Positions 49,546 through 61,800 of a stretch of DNA of 64,000 bases are shown in pieces. The stretch lies in contig JAVXUO010002429.1 in the NCBI GenBank assembly GCA_033065855.1, forward strand, positions 1-64,000, given 5' to 3'. The number at the start of each line of letters is the position of its first letter. Positions within the stretch are counted from its first letter, which is position 1. The notes below the pieces were generated by a model that saw nothing but the letters and a program-made list of their open reading frames with translations, ran no database searches and was not told where the DNA came from. The DNA is from Escallonia rubra. Taxonomy: Eukaryota > Streptophyta > Magnoliopsida > Escalloniales > Escalloniaceae. The position numbers and the translations under genes were made by a program.

Positions 49546-50629
49546 TTGTTTTGACAATGTGCTGGGTATCTGTACTACTGTTAATAGAGTTGCTTCACTT
49601 GTTTCCACCGACGTCTATGAATGTATGATAGCAACACTTCGAAAGAGTTAAGAACAGAGGAAAACATGGCTGCTATGTTGCTTTTCATTTGTTAATCATC
49701 CTTTTGGATATTCAAATCATTTAGCAGTACACCTGCTGAGTTACTACTGTTGTTTGAAATGATCCTTTGTTTACTTGAAGTCTAGCTGCTGTCCATTGGT
49801 GCTTCATGTTAAGAAACGGAAAAAAGAAATTGTTTGGCGTCTCTTCCAATGGCGAGTGTAAATAAGCACTTCTGAACCTCAACTTGTGAAATGCTTGCTA
49901 TTATCAATTTAGTCTAGAAACAACTGCTGGTGTCTGCTTGATATGGTTGGGCCTGTCTCCATCTCACAAGTCTCGACCAAACATGGATTCCAGTTGGTTT
50001 TCTTTGGCATTCTGCAAACCTATTCCTATTGGCTCTAGGCAATAAGGTACTAATGGCATCTAGGTGAAGAGGTTTACGCCTTCAGCACTCCAATTTTCGG
50101 TCTCTGATTTATTCAGTTTCTCTACACATAAACCCTGAAATGCAGGTCCTTGGTGCACATACAAAACGGACCAGGAATTGATAGGTAAAAAAGCAAGATA
50201 AGTAGAAGAAACCAATCTCAGTTTTTCAAAAAGGAAATTACCACATCACGCACAGCCAATTGACAACAGATTACTGCCTACTGGTATATTGTTGCAAAAC
50301 TGATCAACACTAACACACACTGTGTCTGTGTGGAGGGAGGGAGAGGGAGAGAGTGGGAGTGTAACTATATCATCATACTGGAAAGTAGTAGGCCCTTTGG
50401 GTTAAAGAACCTCTTTAACAGAACCAACCCACAACCACCTATACCGAGTTAATATCCGGAAGCCTAATATCTCCTATAGCACGATTAGCCCTTCCTACAT
50501 CCATACAGAGAATTAAAAACTTAAAAGCAACTTGAAATTTCATCCTGACAACACAGTCGTACACCATTTAACCTAGTTCAACAAAAAAGAAATGGCTATG
50601 TATAGACCTGGACGCTCTGCATCTGAAAT
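49546..50629. other. Convergent 3' region between the USP and PWWP genes
   Basis: It contains the 3' UTRs of two genes that run towards each other. A short GA-rich run lies at about 50331-50353. No further gene was seen. Confidence 0.55.
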
Positions 50630-53506
50630 CTAAGACGAAGCAGTTCCAACCATGGCGCTTACCTCCTCCAATAGACCTTTCATCTGACCCTCTAGGTTAT
50701 CTTTCGTCTTGGGCGAAATCCCACCAACACTATTTTCAAGCATGGATGTCATCTTCTCGAGTTTCTGCCTTACGTAACGTAGCCCTGACGCCTCAATGTC
50801 GGATGGCTGGTAAGTAACTAACTTCTCTGGGGTCTTCCTGAGGGAAGATGAAGTTTTCTGCTGGAGTTCCTGTGCCACTGAACTATCAGAGGGATATCGG
50901 AGCCGATAACTAACATTTGCAGCTCCAAAAGGGCTCTTCTCTGACACAGCAGTAAAAGCCTCTTCCGCATCACGGCTCCTTAGAAAGAACACCCGAGCAC
51001 AGAAGGAATTATAAAACACATCCGTTTCCTTCTCATTCAAAGCCCCAAACTTGCTAAACATAGTAATCAGATCATCCTTTGATGGCAATTGTATTCCAGG
51101 GGGGAATGTCAGAATAAGGGCTACATCCTCGGGCTTTCCGTCACCAGCCTCTTTATTATCTGCCTTCTTGTCAGATGCCTTAACAACTTGCTTGACCTTT
51201 GGCATATCAGATTTTGCTTGTCCGTTGCTTGCAACGGCTGTCAGCTCAGTTTTACAGTCAATAGACTCTTCGGCAATCTGGTTCAAGTGTTTTCCAAGTG
51301 GCCCTGCTTCACTATTCAGTGATTTCCTCTTCCTACCAGCTCTTCCATTGTGGTAGTTGGATCCCTTCGAAAAGTTTGAGCTCCTGAATTCAGAATTGAA
51401 TGCAGTGATCATATCAAGACGCCTCTTCTCCCTGAAGTGTAAAGGATTTAGAGCTGCAGACCGGAGTTCAGAGAGCACCTCATTTGCATCAACTTCTATG
51501 GAGTCGACATTTTGATCTGATGTTTGAGGACTTGACTTACCAGAGTCATCATCCCCGCTTCCAAGTTCTGCAGAGGATCTCTTCTGAAATTTCTTGACGT
51601 TGGTATCCACAGTTTGAGGTGACTGAATAAGTTGACCAGCAACCTTGATCATCCGCTCACCCATCCGAGTGATATTCGTGATTTTCTCAGACTCGCTTTG
51701 TGTGTCACCCTTAGAGCCTGGACTTCTTATCCTCCCTTTAGGACTTGTATAGGGAGGCGACAAGTATTTGCTCTGTTTCCTTTCCCTTGATGCAGGTCTC
51801 TCCGCAGTTTCTTCTTTGGCCTCAGTATCATCATCTAAAACAAAAGAAACTCTTCTTCCCTTCCGCTCCCTTGACAAAGAACTTCCAGTAGCTTCTTCGG
51901 CCCCAACCCTGGGATTGTCGACACGTGAAACTTTGTTCTTTGTGGCCTTGAGAGAGTCAGAAGCCTCAGGCTGCTTCTTCTTTCCCCTCTTCCTCTCTGC
52001 TGTAGAAACAATGTCACCTTGACTTTCAGCTTCTTCACTTCGCCTCCTCTTTTTCTTCCCTGAAACCAAACTCCTGATCGTATCTTTTAACTCAACATCC
52101 ATGTCCTCTGCCATCAGTTTGGCCACGCTCTTCTTTTTTCTTCTCTGATACAGCTTATCCCGTGATATGTCTGGGCACTTCTGCAACAAGGGTTGATCAG
52201 ATTGACTAGAGCCAGGCTCTGCTGGTGAAGAAAGCCAGTCATCTTCAATAGGGACTTCCACAGGTTCGCTAAAATCATTAGTATCGATTTCCCCACCCCT
52301 CTTCTTATCTTCAAGACCTTCAATGTATGCTGGCTCACAGTAGACAGGCAACCCATACCCTCCTTTGGCACGATAAAAGGCAGACAGCCAACTCCTCAAT
52401 ACAACAAGCTCAAGCAAGTTGGCCGAAAAGACCCCCTTTGCGGCAGATTTCACATTTGCAAGCAACTCTGCTGGTTCATGTCTAGCAGTTAAGTGTTTGC
52501 CACTGCCACCCTTGGGCACAACAACTCCCGACTTAATTCCACCATTTGGCTTAGTTATCCCAGGTTGAATTCGAATTTCTTTAGGTATACAAGAGCAAGT
52601 CATTTCCAATTCCACAAGCCTCCCGATATCTTCCAGAGCATTCTGCACAGCATTGGCAAAGGTCTGGGAAGTACTCTTGGAAGTAGTCTGCCTTGACATT
52701 TCTTCAAAATTTTCTGCAAAGGGCTTCAACTGAGACGGGTTGCACCAAGAAAACGAACTATCCTCAAAGTATGCCACGAGGAGGCGATCCTTTTGTCTAA
52801 GCTTAAGTGCATGGTCCGATGCATCCGCAGGGTCATAAATCTGACCAGGCCACCATGGATGACTCCTAATTTTACCCCACACAAAGTCTCCTACAAGATA
52901 ATCATGGTCTTGATCTTCCTCACCCTCACCCTCACCCTCACCCAGATCTTCATTAGCATCCACCTCCTGTTTCCCCCCCTCTTCGTCTCTGACTTCATTG
53001 CCCTTTTCTCCAACCTCGGACATCGTAACTCCCCCATTTTCAGCCAAAGAACCTTTTTCATTTTTAAACCCAGATTTTTCTTCATTCTCCTTTCCACTTG
53101 CTAAGGAGCCACTAACATCCACAACAAGCGAAATTCCACTCCCTCTAACCTCCGCATTCTTATCATAACCTTCGCCAGCCAAAACACTAGAACCGCTATT
53201 CTCCCCAATTTCTTGAACCCTATTTTCCTCCATCTTCTCAACATCCAAATTGGAGCCCGACCCATCCACCAAATTCGTCTGAATCGGCACTTCGGTCTCA
53301 ACAACCCGCCTTTTAGCAACTACCGAATCAGCACCATTCAAAACGCCATGGTTGGTATCAGATACCCAAACCCCACTTTTATCTAAACCGGCCCCAGCAT
53401 CCCCAGAACCGGCTTCTGGGGTTTGAGACTTGACCGGTTTGGGCAAGATAGGACCACCATCACTCCCAACTAGGGTTTCCGTTTTCTTGGTTCCAACAGT
53501 TCCCAT
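50630..53506 (-). CDS. PWWP domain protein, 958 aa
   Basis: This is a single uninterrupted frame with ATG at 53504-53506. The N-terminal 200 residues are acidic and disordered, ending in a GEGEGE run. The PWWP domain is at about 202-265, with SHPWWPG at 215-221 and an aromatic-cage-type YFEDSSFSWC. A basic, Lys/Arg/Ser-rich middle has several nuclear-localisation-like clusters (KKKRRR, KRGKKK). A second folded region at about 795-876 looks like an RRM-type fold (LILTFPPGIQLPSKDDL..CARVFFLRS). The C terminus is helical. Arabidopsis relatives (PDP proteins) read chromatin with Polycomb/MSI-type partners, so a nuclear chromatin role is inferred. An intron in the 5' leader is likely, with a CAG|GTATG donor near 53820 and a TTTTCCTAG acceptor at 53508-53511. 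Confidence 0.93.
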   Translation of the reverse strand: MGTVGTKKTETLVGSDGGPILPKPVKSQTPEAGSGDAGAGLDKSGVWVSDTNHGVLNGADSVVAKRRVVETEVPIQTNLVDGSGSNLDVEKMEENRVQEIGENSGSSVLAGEGYDKNAEVRGSGISLVVDVSGSLASGKENEEKSGFKNEKGSLAENGGVTMSEVGEKGNEVRDEEGGKQEVDANEDLGEGEGEGEEDQDHDYLVGDFVWGKIRSHPWWPGQIYDPADASDHALKLRQKDRLLVAYFEDSSFSWCNPSQLKPFAENFEEMSRQTTSKSTSQTFANAVQNALEDIGRLVELEMTCSCIPKEIRIQPGITKPNGGIKSGVVVPKGGSGKHLTARHEPAELLANVKSAAKGVFSANLLELVVLRSWLSAFYRAKGGYGLPVYCEPAYIEGLEDKKRGGEIDTNDFSEPVEVPIEDDWLSSPAEPGSSQSDQPLLQKCPDISRDKLYQRRKKKSVAKLMAEDMDVELKDTIRSLVSGKKKRRRSEEAESQGDIVSTAERKRGKKKQPEASDSLKATKNKVSRVDNPRVGAEEATGSSLSRERKGRRVSFVLDDDTEAKEETAERPASRERKQSKYLSPPYTSPKGRIRSPGSKGDTQSESEKITNITRMGERMIKVAGQLIQSPQTVDTNVKKFQKRSSAELGSGDDDSGKSSPQTSDQNVDSIEVDANEVLSELRSAALNPLHFREKRRLDMITAFNSEFRSSNFSKGSNYHNGRAGRKRKSLNSEAGPLGKHLNQIAEESIDCKTELTAVASNGQAKSDMPKVKQVVKASDKKADNKEAGDGKPEDVALILTFPPGIQLPSKDDLITMFSKFGALNEKETDVFYNSFCARVFFLRSRDAEEAFTAVSEKSPFGAANVSYRLRYPSDSSVAQELQQKTSSSLRKTPEKLVTYQPSDIEASGLRYVRQKLEKMTSMLENSVGGISPKTKDNLEGQMKGLLEEVSAMVGTASS

Positions 53507-54958
53507 TCTAGGAAAAGAAAAATCACCAATTCCGCTTTAATTTCACCAAGAAATTCGGACTCCACAGCTGTATTTGGAAACTAAAACAGAAGAGAACACA
53601 AAGACAAAGAAAAGGGAAGTAAATAAACAAATACTATGTCCAATGAAACCCTATCTTTTAGGGTTTTGGCCCTCCCTCAACAACCCACTACAAAACATAA
53701 TATATTAACGTCAAATACACCATAACCAAAGAAAGAAAGCCCAAAACGAATAAATATATCAGACCAAGAAAATTTATATCTAACTTTCATACGATATCTG
53801 GTGTGGAAGACATCATACCTGAAGAAGGAAGCAAAGAGTTTAGGCTTTCAACCAGGAAAGACTCTCCATTCCACTAGCCAGAGGCATCTTTAGCGAGAGG
53901 AAGCGTTTGTGTCTGCGTGTGTGTGTGGGTCTTTTGGGGAGGGAGGGAGAGAGAGAGAGAGAAACAATCTTTGGAAGGTACTGTACGAGAAAATGAATTA
54001 AAAGCTGCGTTCTGGCCTCTGGGGGGTGAATTTTTGAAAGATGGTTTTTATTGTTATTATTATGGGGATTTTTTATTTTTATTTTACAGGCGGTGAGCTG
54101 TTGCCTAGCCTCTGTTGTCCGTACCGCCGTTTCAGATAGTCCTCAGAATTCTGCACTCGCCTGTGTAGTCCAGTAACGCCTACTCGCTCCTATTCGGTGT
54201 CCACGTGGATTAGGTTTTCATTTCCTGGTACGTTGTCGTTTATATAAGGGCGAGTAGGGTGGCTCTTGGCCCCTTGGGGAGGAACCAGGAAGGAGGAAAT
54301 CGGAGGACCAGCTTTATCACCGCAGAAAGAAAGAAGATTCGCCCCCCCCCCCCCCCCCGGTTACCGACACGTGCTCGGTCGATCTAGGTTCCCGGTGAAC
54401 GAGATCCTCATTGGCACACGCGTCGGCGGTGATACGGCGTCGTGTCCGTCTGCGACACTTGGCAGAAACGAGGGCTTCTTTGAAAAGTAATTTGTGCGGC
54501 GCACGAATTTTTTATCTGCACTGATTAGTCTGATTTAAATAACTCTTACTTGCACGGAGATCTTTGCTACTTCAAGAAGGAGATAATCTCGTTATTGTTC
54601 TGTAAAAGCAATTTACTAATGAAGATTTTTTTAATCCTTCAACTTGGTCTTTTGATTTTAAAGCTATTCGATTCGATCCGAGAGATTTCTTTTGAGGATT
54701 TTGAATACGAGACGTAGAAATTAATTTAAAAGATCATGTGAATGAATGCAAGAGTTACAGAGTATGCGTGCTTCTTTGCGCGTGACGCATGTGAACGAAC
54801 GAAAATGCACGAGATCAACACATGCGTGTTTTTTGGGCTTTTTGACATAAGAGAGGCGGAAAGAGCGCACGGACAGATCAGAGAATAGGAATGAGCGATA
54901 AGGCGAGCTGTTAGTTCTATTTATTTATTACAAACGGATCGTTCTCGTGTATGAAGGT
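53507..54958. other. PWWP gene leader and promoter, and adjacent intergenic DNA
   Basis: The leader includes a probable 5'-UTR intron and, upstream, a (GA)n run at about 53945-53962. A CCACGTGG G-box-type element is at about 54201. A TATATAAGG box at 54241 points away on the plus strand, and a C-run of about 18 bases lies near 54342-54359. The plus-strand sequence after that TATA box encodes nothing I recognise; it could be an old LTR leader. Confidence 0.45.
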
Positions 54959-55741
54959 TAGGGATGGCAATGGGGCGGGTCGGTTGCGGGTTTTGCAAAA
55001 TCCGACCCCGCCCCGCTACTCAGTGAAATTTGTCCCGCCCCGCCCCCGCCCCGGTCCGGGTTATTTATGTTACATACCATACCCGATCCTGTGTATATTT
55101 AGGAACCCCGAACCCGCCCCGCTCCGCCCCGTGAACAATTTACCCGATCCTATGTGAACAATTTGAGAGCCGCAGATCCAAATCTGAGAGCCGTGCGCCT
55201 TGTGGTGCTGCGGTGGTGGTTCGTCGCCGTAGATCCAACTATGAGAACAAGCTCGTCGCAGTGGTGGTTCGTCGGAGTACTGGCAGTAGATCCGATCAAG
55301 CTCGTCGGCCGTAGCAGTGTTGGTTCGTCGCCGTGCGAGGTGGTGCTGCAGTGGAGAGCTGTGCGAGCTGCGGTGGTCTCCAACTCGTGAGGTGCGAGGT
55401 GCGAGTTGCCAAGCCGTGAGCGTGCGCCGTGTGTGTGGCTGTCTCTGGTCTGCCGAGAGAGATTGGAGAGGAAAGCAAACAAATCTAGGGTATTCTGTGG
55501 AAAGTAGGCATATATATATGTATAGATGGACGGCTGAGATTAATGCTCCTATTAGGGTATGTATACCGGGGCGGGGCGGGATAGGTAAATACCATATCCG
55601 ACCCTAACCCGCTGCGGGTTTTTTTAAAAAATACCATACCCGCCCCACGACCCGGTCAAAGTCAAAAAAACCCGCTCCTATCGGGGCGGGGCGGGGCGGA
55701 AATCCGCGGGTTCGGATTTTTTTGCCATCCCTAATGAAGGT
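54951..55741. mobile_element. hAT-type non-autonomous element with 8-bp target duplication
   Basis: ATGAAGGT flanks the element at 54951-54958 and 55734-55741. The element itself (54959-55733) begins TAGGGATGGCAA and ends TTGCCATCCCTA, perfect 12-bp inverted ends with a hAT-style 8-bp duplication. Subterminal regions are packed with GGGGCGGG/CCCGCCCC and CCATACCCG motifs. The centre (55150-55490) is GC-rich with CGTCGC/GGTGG repeats and no transposase. The perfect flanks suggest recent mobility. Confidence 0.93.
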
Positions 55742-57461
55742 AGAGTTCTAAACCATCTAGGGATTCTGCCCCAACCACAATAGAGTGGCAAATGTGTCAG
55801 TTTAAATATGTCGAACAAGTGTTGTATCCCTAATTGGTTCCAATGGAGGAACATCTACTATCTAAGGCGCACACACAATAGCCTTTTAATCTGAAGGCTG
55901 CCGTCTCAACGTCATTCAGGTCTGCCAAACTTCTGCAGGCATGAAATAAGCTGGAATAATAGACTCCGTACTACATTTGATAGTGTTCAAGATGTCATAA
56001 TAGTCTCACGGGGTGAACTTTGAAACCGGGAAAGATAGAACAAAAGGACCAAGAAGCATCAATTCAAGTCTAGGGAACGGCAAAAGCTTATCCATTTGAA
56101 AGAATAAGAGTACGAATAAAAAGAGAGACAGTCACCTCCCATCTAACCAGTACATAAATTTAGACCACACGAAAGTAGCACAGCAGCATCATCATAGGCA
56201 TAATATAATTGTCAAGACCATTCTTAGACTGTGGGGCATCCAACTTGTTGAGAGGGAGGTCTTGCAATCATGCTTTAGCTTAAGGGTGACTTCTCCATTA
56301 TCGAACAGTGACCACAAAACACGTTTATCCCATTAAGTTACCGACTAATTTCCCCTATCTTACACCAAAACTATAAAATGTGAGAAAAAACTTACATACA
56401 AGAAAGGCAACATATGCAAGTTTGTGTGAAGAAAAAAGAACAGCAAGTGAGATACATTTAGCCAACTTGGTTGCAATAGCTTGCGATGCGAAGCTTGAGA
56501 ACATCGCAAGATAACTAGAGACCAAGAGGCAGATACATTCATTTCGCGAAAAAGACCACATCCAGACAAAGCTCCAAGAATCAATATGAGAACGCAAAAG
56601 CTATCAAGTACAGAAAGAAGCACACTGAGAGAATTGTGAACCCCAATTCTAACACCATCAGCTCCAAATCTTTTGCTGTTTTAACAAATTAAATCTTCTC
56701 AAGCCCCTCTTCCATGCACAATTTAGGTTCGTACTACCATCATTTTGCATTTTCATTGTTGCCTAACAAGGACGTAGAGACCATACAGTAGGGAATAAGC
56801 TCTACACACCCCCCAATGAGAAAAACATTACTGCAATTTGGACCATACAAAAAACAGCTTCTCCCATTGTACCGCAGTGATCACAAACGAAAACGAAGCC
56901 CATTACCACCAATTACGCATAAAAACATGTTTTTTTTTAATATATTGCAGACTAATTTCCCCCATTCAGAATATAAAAAATGGAAGAACATAGCAACCAA
57001 CATCAGGAACACGTTAGCATGAGTATGTCCGAGTGAATGTGAAACGAACAGCAATGACTGAACTTGAATAATAATAACAACTGAACTTGAAACTAAAGGC
57101 AGAGATACATTCATTTTCAGGAACAAGTACGCAAAATTTACCACAATTTTGTAAAACCCTAAACAAAACCCAAACCAAAGTTACTCAAAATTTTCATGGA
57201 TACAACACAAAAGCACATGCATTATCCAACAAATTGCTAAGCAATCCCCAATTGAGTGTATGTTTGTGTCAACTGCGAAAGAAACAACACTAATCGATGT
57301 TCATTTTGGAAATTTCAGTTACCAATTATGCAAAGAGTGAGTAAGAGCTATAATAACAAGTCAACTAGTGAAAAAAAACTAACACCAAATTACATTCATT
57401 TTCCGAAAAAGGTACACAAAACTGCGGAAAATTTACCACAATTTCACCAAACAAACCAGCC
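55742..57461. other. Intergenic, no gene recognised
   Basis: This is AT-rich sequence downstream of RPL12. Two stretches (about 56290-56530 and 56860-57130) resemble each other loosely (CACAAAACACGTTTATCCCATTAAGTTACCGACTAATTTCCCC against the later copy), suggesting an old duplication. No coding frame with family similarity was found. Confidence 0.4.
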
Positions 57462-58022
57462 CTAAACAATAGCGATTTTAGCTCCGGCTCCTTCGAGCTG
57501 CTTCTTCGCCTCTTCAGCCTCGTCCTTCGTCACTCCCTCCTTGAACTTCTTCGGCAGTCCCTCAATCAGCTCCTTGGCCTCCTTCAGGGCCAAGCTGGTC
57601 AGCGCCCTGACCGCCTTAATCGTCGCTATTCTGGCATTGCTCGGCACGTCCTCGATGACCACGTCGAACTCCGTCTTCTCCTCGACGACGGCAGGCGCCT
57701 CCACGGCGGCGCCGGGTGCGGCGACGGCGGCGGGGGCGAAGGCGGCGGCGGTGATGTTGAGCTTGTCCTGGAGGTACTCGACGAGCTTCTGCGCGTCGGC
57801 GAGGGAGAGCTCGGAGATCTCGTTGCCGAGGGCGACCACCTTCTCGGGGGCGTCCACGGCGGCAATAGGACGGAGGAGGATGGCGCGGCGGGCGGCGGTG
57901 CGGAGGGGGAAGTCTAGGGCTTGCTTGTGGGGGAAGGTGAGGGTGGGCTGCGTAGGATAAGCGGCGGAGGGCGTAGGATAAGATGGGCGGAGGGTAATTG
58001 TTGATAGTGTCGAGGAAGCCAT
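57462..58022 (-). CDS. RPL12: 50S ribosomal protein L12, chloroplastic
   Basis: This is an intronless 186-residue frame. About the first 55 residues are Ser/Thr/Pro/Arg-rich with few acids, a chloroplast transit peptide. The mature part has the bacterial L7/L12 layout: an N-terminal dimerisation helix region (ISELSLADAQKLVEYLQDKL), an Ala/Pro/Val-rich hinge (about 93-115) and a C-terminal domain with EFDVVIEDVPSNARIATIK and EAKELIEGLPKKFKEGVTK. The protein forms the plastid ribosome stalk that recruits translation factors. The coding region is strongly GC-biased compared with its flanks. A GA-rich leader lies just upstream (58033-58052). Confidence 0.97.
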   Translation of the reverse strand: MASSTLSTITLRPSYPTPSAAYPTQPTLTFPHKQALDFPLRTAARRAILLRPIAAVDAPEKVVALGNEISELSLADAQKLVEYLQDKLNITAAAFAPAAVAAPGAAVEAPAVVEEKTEFDVVIEDVPSNARIATIKAVRALTSLALKEAKELIEGLPKKFKEGVTKDEAEEAKKQLEGAGAKIAIV

Positions 58023-58297
58023 TTTCCTTTGCTTAGAGAGAGAGAGAGAGGAGAGAATGGAAAGAAGAAGATAGGATAAGGGGGTGGGATTGGTTGATTT
58101 TGGTTTGGTTTATAAGAAATGGATACTTTTCATTTCCGCCCCTCTATTTTAACCTTATTCTTTGTTTCTTCCATATAGTTCTAAATAATGGCGACTATCC
58201 CTGTTTCCTTGCAGATCTATTCATTTTAGTACATATGAGAGGACTTGTTTCCGAAATCGAAAAAAACCGGTGGCTAAAAAGACATGTGATTAGACGT

Positions 58298-58369
58298 GGG
58301 GCATTCCGAGAATCGAACTCGGGACCTCTCGCACCCAAAGCGAGAATCATACCACTAGACCAAATGCCC
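58298..58369 (-). tRNA. tRNA-Pro (UGG)
   Basis: The minus strand folds as a 72-nt cloverleaf. Acceptor strands GGGCATT and AATGCCC pair fully, the D-arm contains TGGTCTAGTGG (A box), the anticodon stem CTCGC/GCGAG encloses TTTGGGT with anticodon TGG, and the T-arm contains GTTCGAATC (B box). There is no intron. A run of T residues follows within about 35 nt on the minus strand (plus 58259-58266), a plausible Pol III terminator. Confidence 0.95.
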
Positions 58370-58809
58370 ACATGCTAGATCCACGTAAACTTTTTTATTA
58401 GTACTTAAATAAATAGTACCTCCTCATGATAGTTCAGACCAGGCACGTGTTGGTCTTCCTGAAGTGAGTTAACTGCACATATATATATGCCCAAAGTTGA
58501 TTATGGCAAGCCTCTTTGAGACCTGAGCCAGCTTTGCAATCACAATGGTAGTTCATGGTCAGATGAGAGTTTGTTCCTTGGAGAGAGTTTAGTAAGTTCA
58601 GTTCTATTGAACCTATAACGTAACAGATTTGTCACAAGTATTATCATTTATTTCGTAATTGATAACGTATCAGAGACATTTTGTGCTTCAATAGAAATGA
58701 TCGTGTAGGGATCAAGTATTTTCGAAGCTTCCTAAAGATGCTACAACACGGGTGATAGTGTAACAAATCCGCAAATTAAAAAAACCTCCAGAACGGCGGT
58801 AATCAGTTA
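58370..58809. other. MDAR 3' untranslated region
   Basis: This sequence lies between the reductase stop codon and the tRNA gene, all on the minus strand. It should hold the reductase 3' UTR and the tRNA upstream region. Nothing else was recognised. Confidence 0.5.
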
Positions 58810-61800
58810 TCACCATCTTCGGCGCCTCCTCCCATACCAATATGCAACGGCAGCAATCGACGCAGCCACAATAACGCCAGCCGTTGCATGCCATGCATAT
58901 AGTGGTCTTTCCACAATAAGCTCAGAACCATTAACCTCAACAACTGAGGATGGTGATGGTTTCTGACTCACTGTCAAAGCGAATCCCAAACCCTGCCTCT
59001 CAAGTTCGTCCAAATCTTCAACGGGTGGCTTGAGCCTGGTCGCCTTGGCTATTGTCTCGTACTCCTCTCTGGTTCCACCTTCTAGAAATGATCCAACAAG
59101 ATGGCCCTTACTTACAAAGTAAGCCCCAAAAGTTGTTCCTGAGAAATCACCAAAATGAACTACTTCCCCTGCACTGTCCCCATAAAACTGCCAAGACAAT
59201 GTGAAGACTCTGGAGTAAAAGAATGGCAGGTAGTCAAATTCTCCAGTCTTGTCTGGTTCCATTATGGCAGCAACAGCATGCCTTGCTGACTTTCGGGCTG
59301 AATCAACATGCTCGAGCCTGCGAGTGTCGCCAAAGATTTTGACTGGGAATGCAGCAACATCCCCAACAGCATAGACCGACCTGTTGCTCGACTGTAATCT
59401 TCCATTCACCTTGATCCCTCCTTTCTCAAGAGTCAGTTGGCCTTCAAACAGGCTTGTGTTTGGACGGATTCCAATGCCCACCACAACCATATCAGCAGGA
59501 AGATGACTCCCATCCCTAAGATTGACTCCTGTAACCTACACAGAAATTAGTCGGTCAAACCTTAGAGATCTTTAAGAACAAACACTCACACACAGAGCCA
59601 TCAGATGTAAGCCTGATCCAAAGGAAAAGAATTGTCAAGTCACTCCTAATTTAGCACCAGTGGATCAACTTATATTCAGGTTCAAAGCGGGCTTAACTCA
59701 AAAAATGGTTGTCGATATACGCCCAGGAACGATTCTTCACAGAAAAAGCTTTTTTAATGGGAGAATTTGGCTCTGGGTGGAGATGCTTGGTCTCCAAATG
59801 TGGTTCATAGACCTCATGGTTTGAGTTTTAAGGGTTGGCATCAGTAAGGAATGACTAAGTTTTGATAATCGCATACATTTTTCAGTAGGTGATAACACAC
59901 AGATTCTCCTGCAGAGGGAATAATGAATGGTCATAACCATACGAAGGGTGAGCAACAGTAGTCATCTGTGAGAATCTCAAGGCTCCTTATCTTTTTTAGG
60001 CTCCTTATAAATTGTTTCCAATGATACTTTTCTTGATTTTCTGGATAGCTTTTTGGGGGTGTACATGCTGGGCTAACCTCATCTGATGTCTGTTTCTTTT
60101 TCAATGAAATGGTACTATATCAAACATAATTTTAACGGTAGTGATTCTTCCTCCAATTTTATTTTATTTTTGGCTTATTATTCAAAACCAGTACTGAGCT
60201 TTGAGTTCACTAACCCCAAGCCCCCGACATTTCACAAGCTTGAATGAAGCCCTTTTAAATTTTTTAACAATTTAAATGGTCCTTCAGTCAGTCTACTGTC
60301 TATTCCTCCGTTTGCTAAAGAAATATGAGGAGTATACGATAGAAATACACAAAATGCAGCTTTTTACATGAATAAGATCAAAACAAAAAAGAGAATGAGA
60401 CTAATCTTTAAGTGAACTCACTGTGCTAAATTAAACTCATACGCAAAAATTCACCACCACCGACCAAGCCCACAGCCACCCGTAAAAACTGGCACCAACA
60501 TCATCACCACCGCAGAACCATCAACCAATCCCACCCCATCACCACCCTTATACACCATCAACCAAACCCACCCCCACCACCACCCATAGACAACCCATCA
60601 CCAGCATCAACCAAATCCACCTAATCACCAGTCACCCCATCACAGACCGTAAACAACACCAAAAAGCAACCTATCACCACAATCAACCAAACCCATCCCC
60701 CTGTAGCAACCCTATCACCATCATAACCACCATCAACCAAGCTCACCACACAACCACCCATAGACTATGTTATATGGACTCGGTACGAGTGTCCGGGTCG
60801 GATACGTGTCCCAGTGTCGGATTCGTCTAATTTTTAAAACACAAGACACGGGGACATGGCAAATTGTTCACATCTATTATTATGTTTTAGTAGTTTCCTA
60901 GGTGAAATGGTGTTTTATGTGAGACAGATGGTATTAATTGAGAACTTGTCTCATTTTGAAGAGTCCATGTAACTTAGCCCATAGACACCCCATCACTGCC
61001 CATAAACACCACCAGCCAAATCCATCCCATTTCAACCCCCTTATCACAAACCCGTAAACACCATCAACCAAACATCACCACCCCTAAACACCATAAAAAA
61101 AACCCATGACCAATCCCGTAACCAAAACCCCTATGAATCCACCATCACCATCACCATCACCGCCCTCGTCAAACCTGCTGCCACCCTTATCAACCAAACC
61201 CAATATCGTAGCTACCAACTGACACCTGGGCCTTTAACCAGTGGTTGTGGCAAGGTACAACAGCCACATAATGTCACATATCTTAAACAAATACCCAAAC
61301 CCACCACCACATAATTTCTCCCTCAACTTTGTTGGAATGCCCTAGGTGGTGGTGGATACTCGATGGTTGCTAAGGTGGTGGTGGGCGGAGGGGTAAGGGA
61401 AGGCTGTTGGTGGTGGGTTCAAGGATGAGGGACGGTCGTGGTAAATTGTGGTGATGGTGGTGGAAAGATGGATTCGTAATTGTGGTCGATTGTGAGGGTG
61501 AAGTTTGGTGGGTTGCTTGTAATTAGGGTTTTGGGCTGGTGGAGAGGTGGTGGGAACACCGGAGCTGCGGCGGGTGTTTGGGAAAATGAGAGAGAAGAAG
61601 GAAATTGGCAAAAGGACAAAAATACTCCAGCATTACCAACAAAGTTTCCAAATTAAAGGGAAATTTCTGGAATTTTTAGTTGGTGTAGGTTATTTTAAGA
61701 GAGAGAGAAGAAGAAATTGGCCTAAACAATGACTTTTTATGCTTTCCCACTTATACCCTCACATATATTATTTTTTCACAGTCACAAGTGAAGCATGTGG

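Noticed and set aside
54241..54490. TATA box plus 74-codon frame as a gene or LTR start
   Set aside because: The frame begins with TTG and contains a C-run translated as prolines; no primer-binding site or second LTR could be identified.
55150..55482. 110-codon minus-strand and 96-codon plus-strand frames
   Set aside because: They are GC-rich by-products of the hAT element's internal repeats and match no transposase.
57541..57960. 139-codon plus-strand frame
   Set aside because: It is the antisense shadow of the GC-rich RPL12 coding region.
61342..61611. 89-codon Pro/Thr-rich minus-strand frame
   Set aside because: It arises from CCA/CAC-rich repeat DNA within the MDAR intron.
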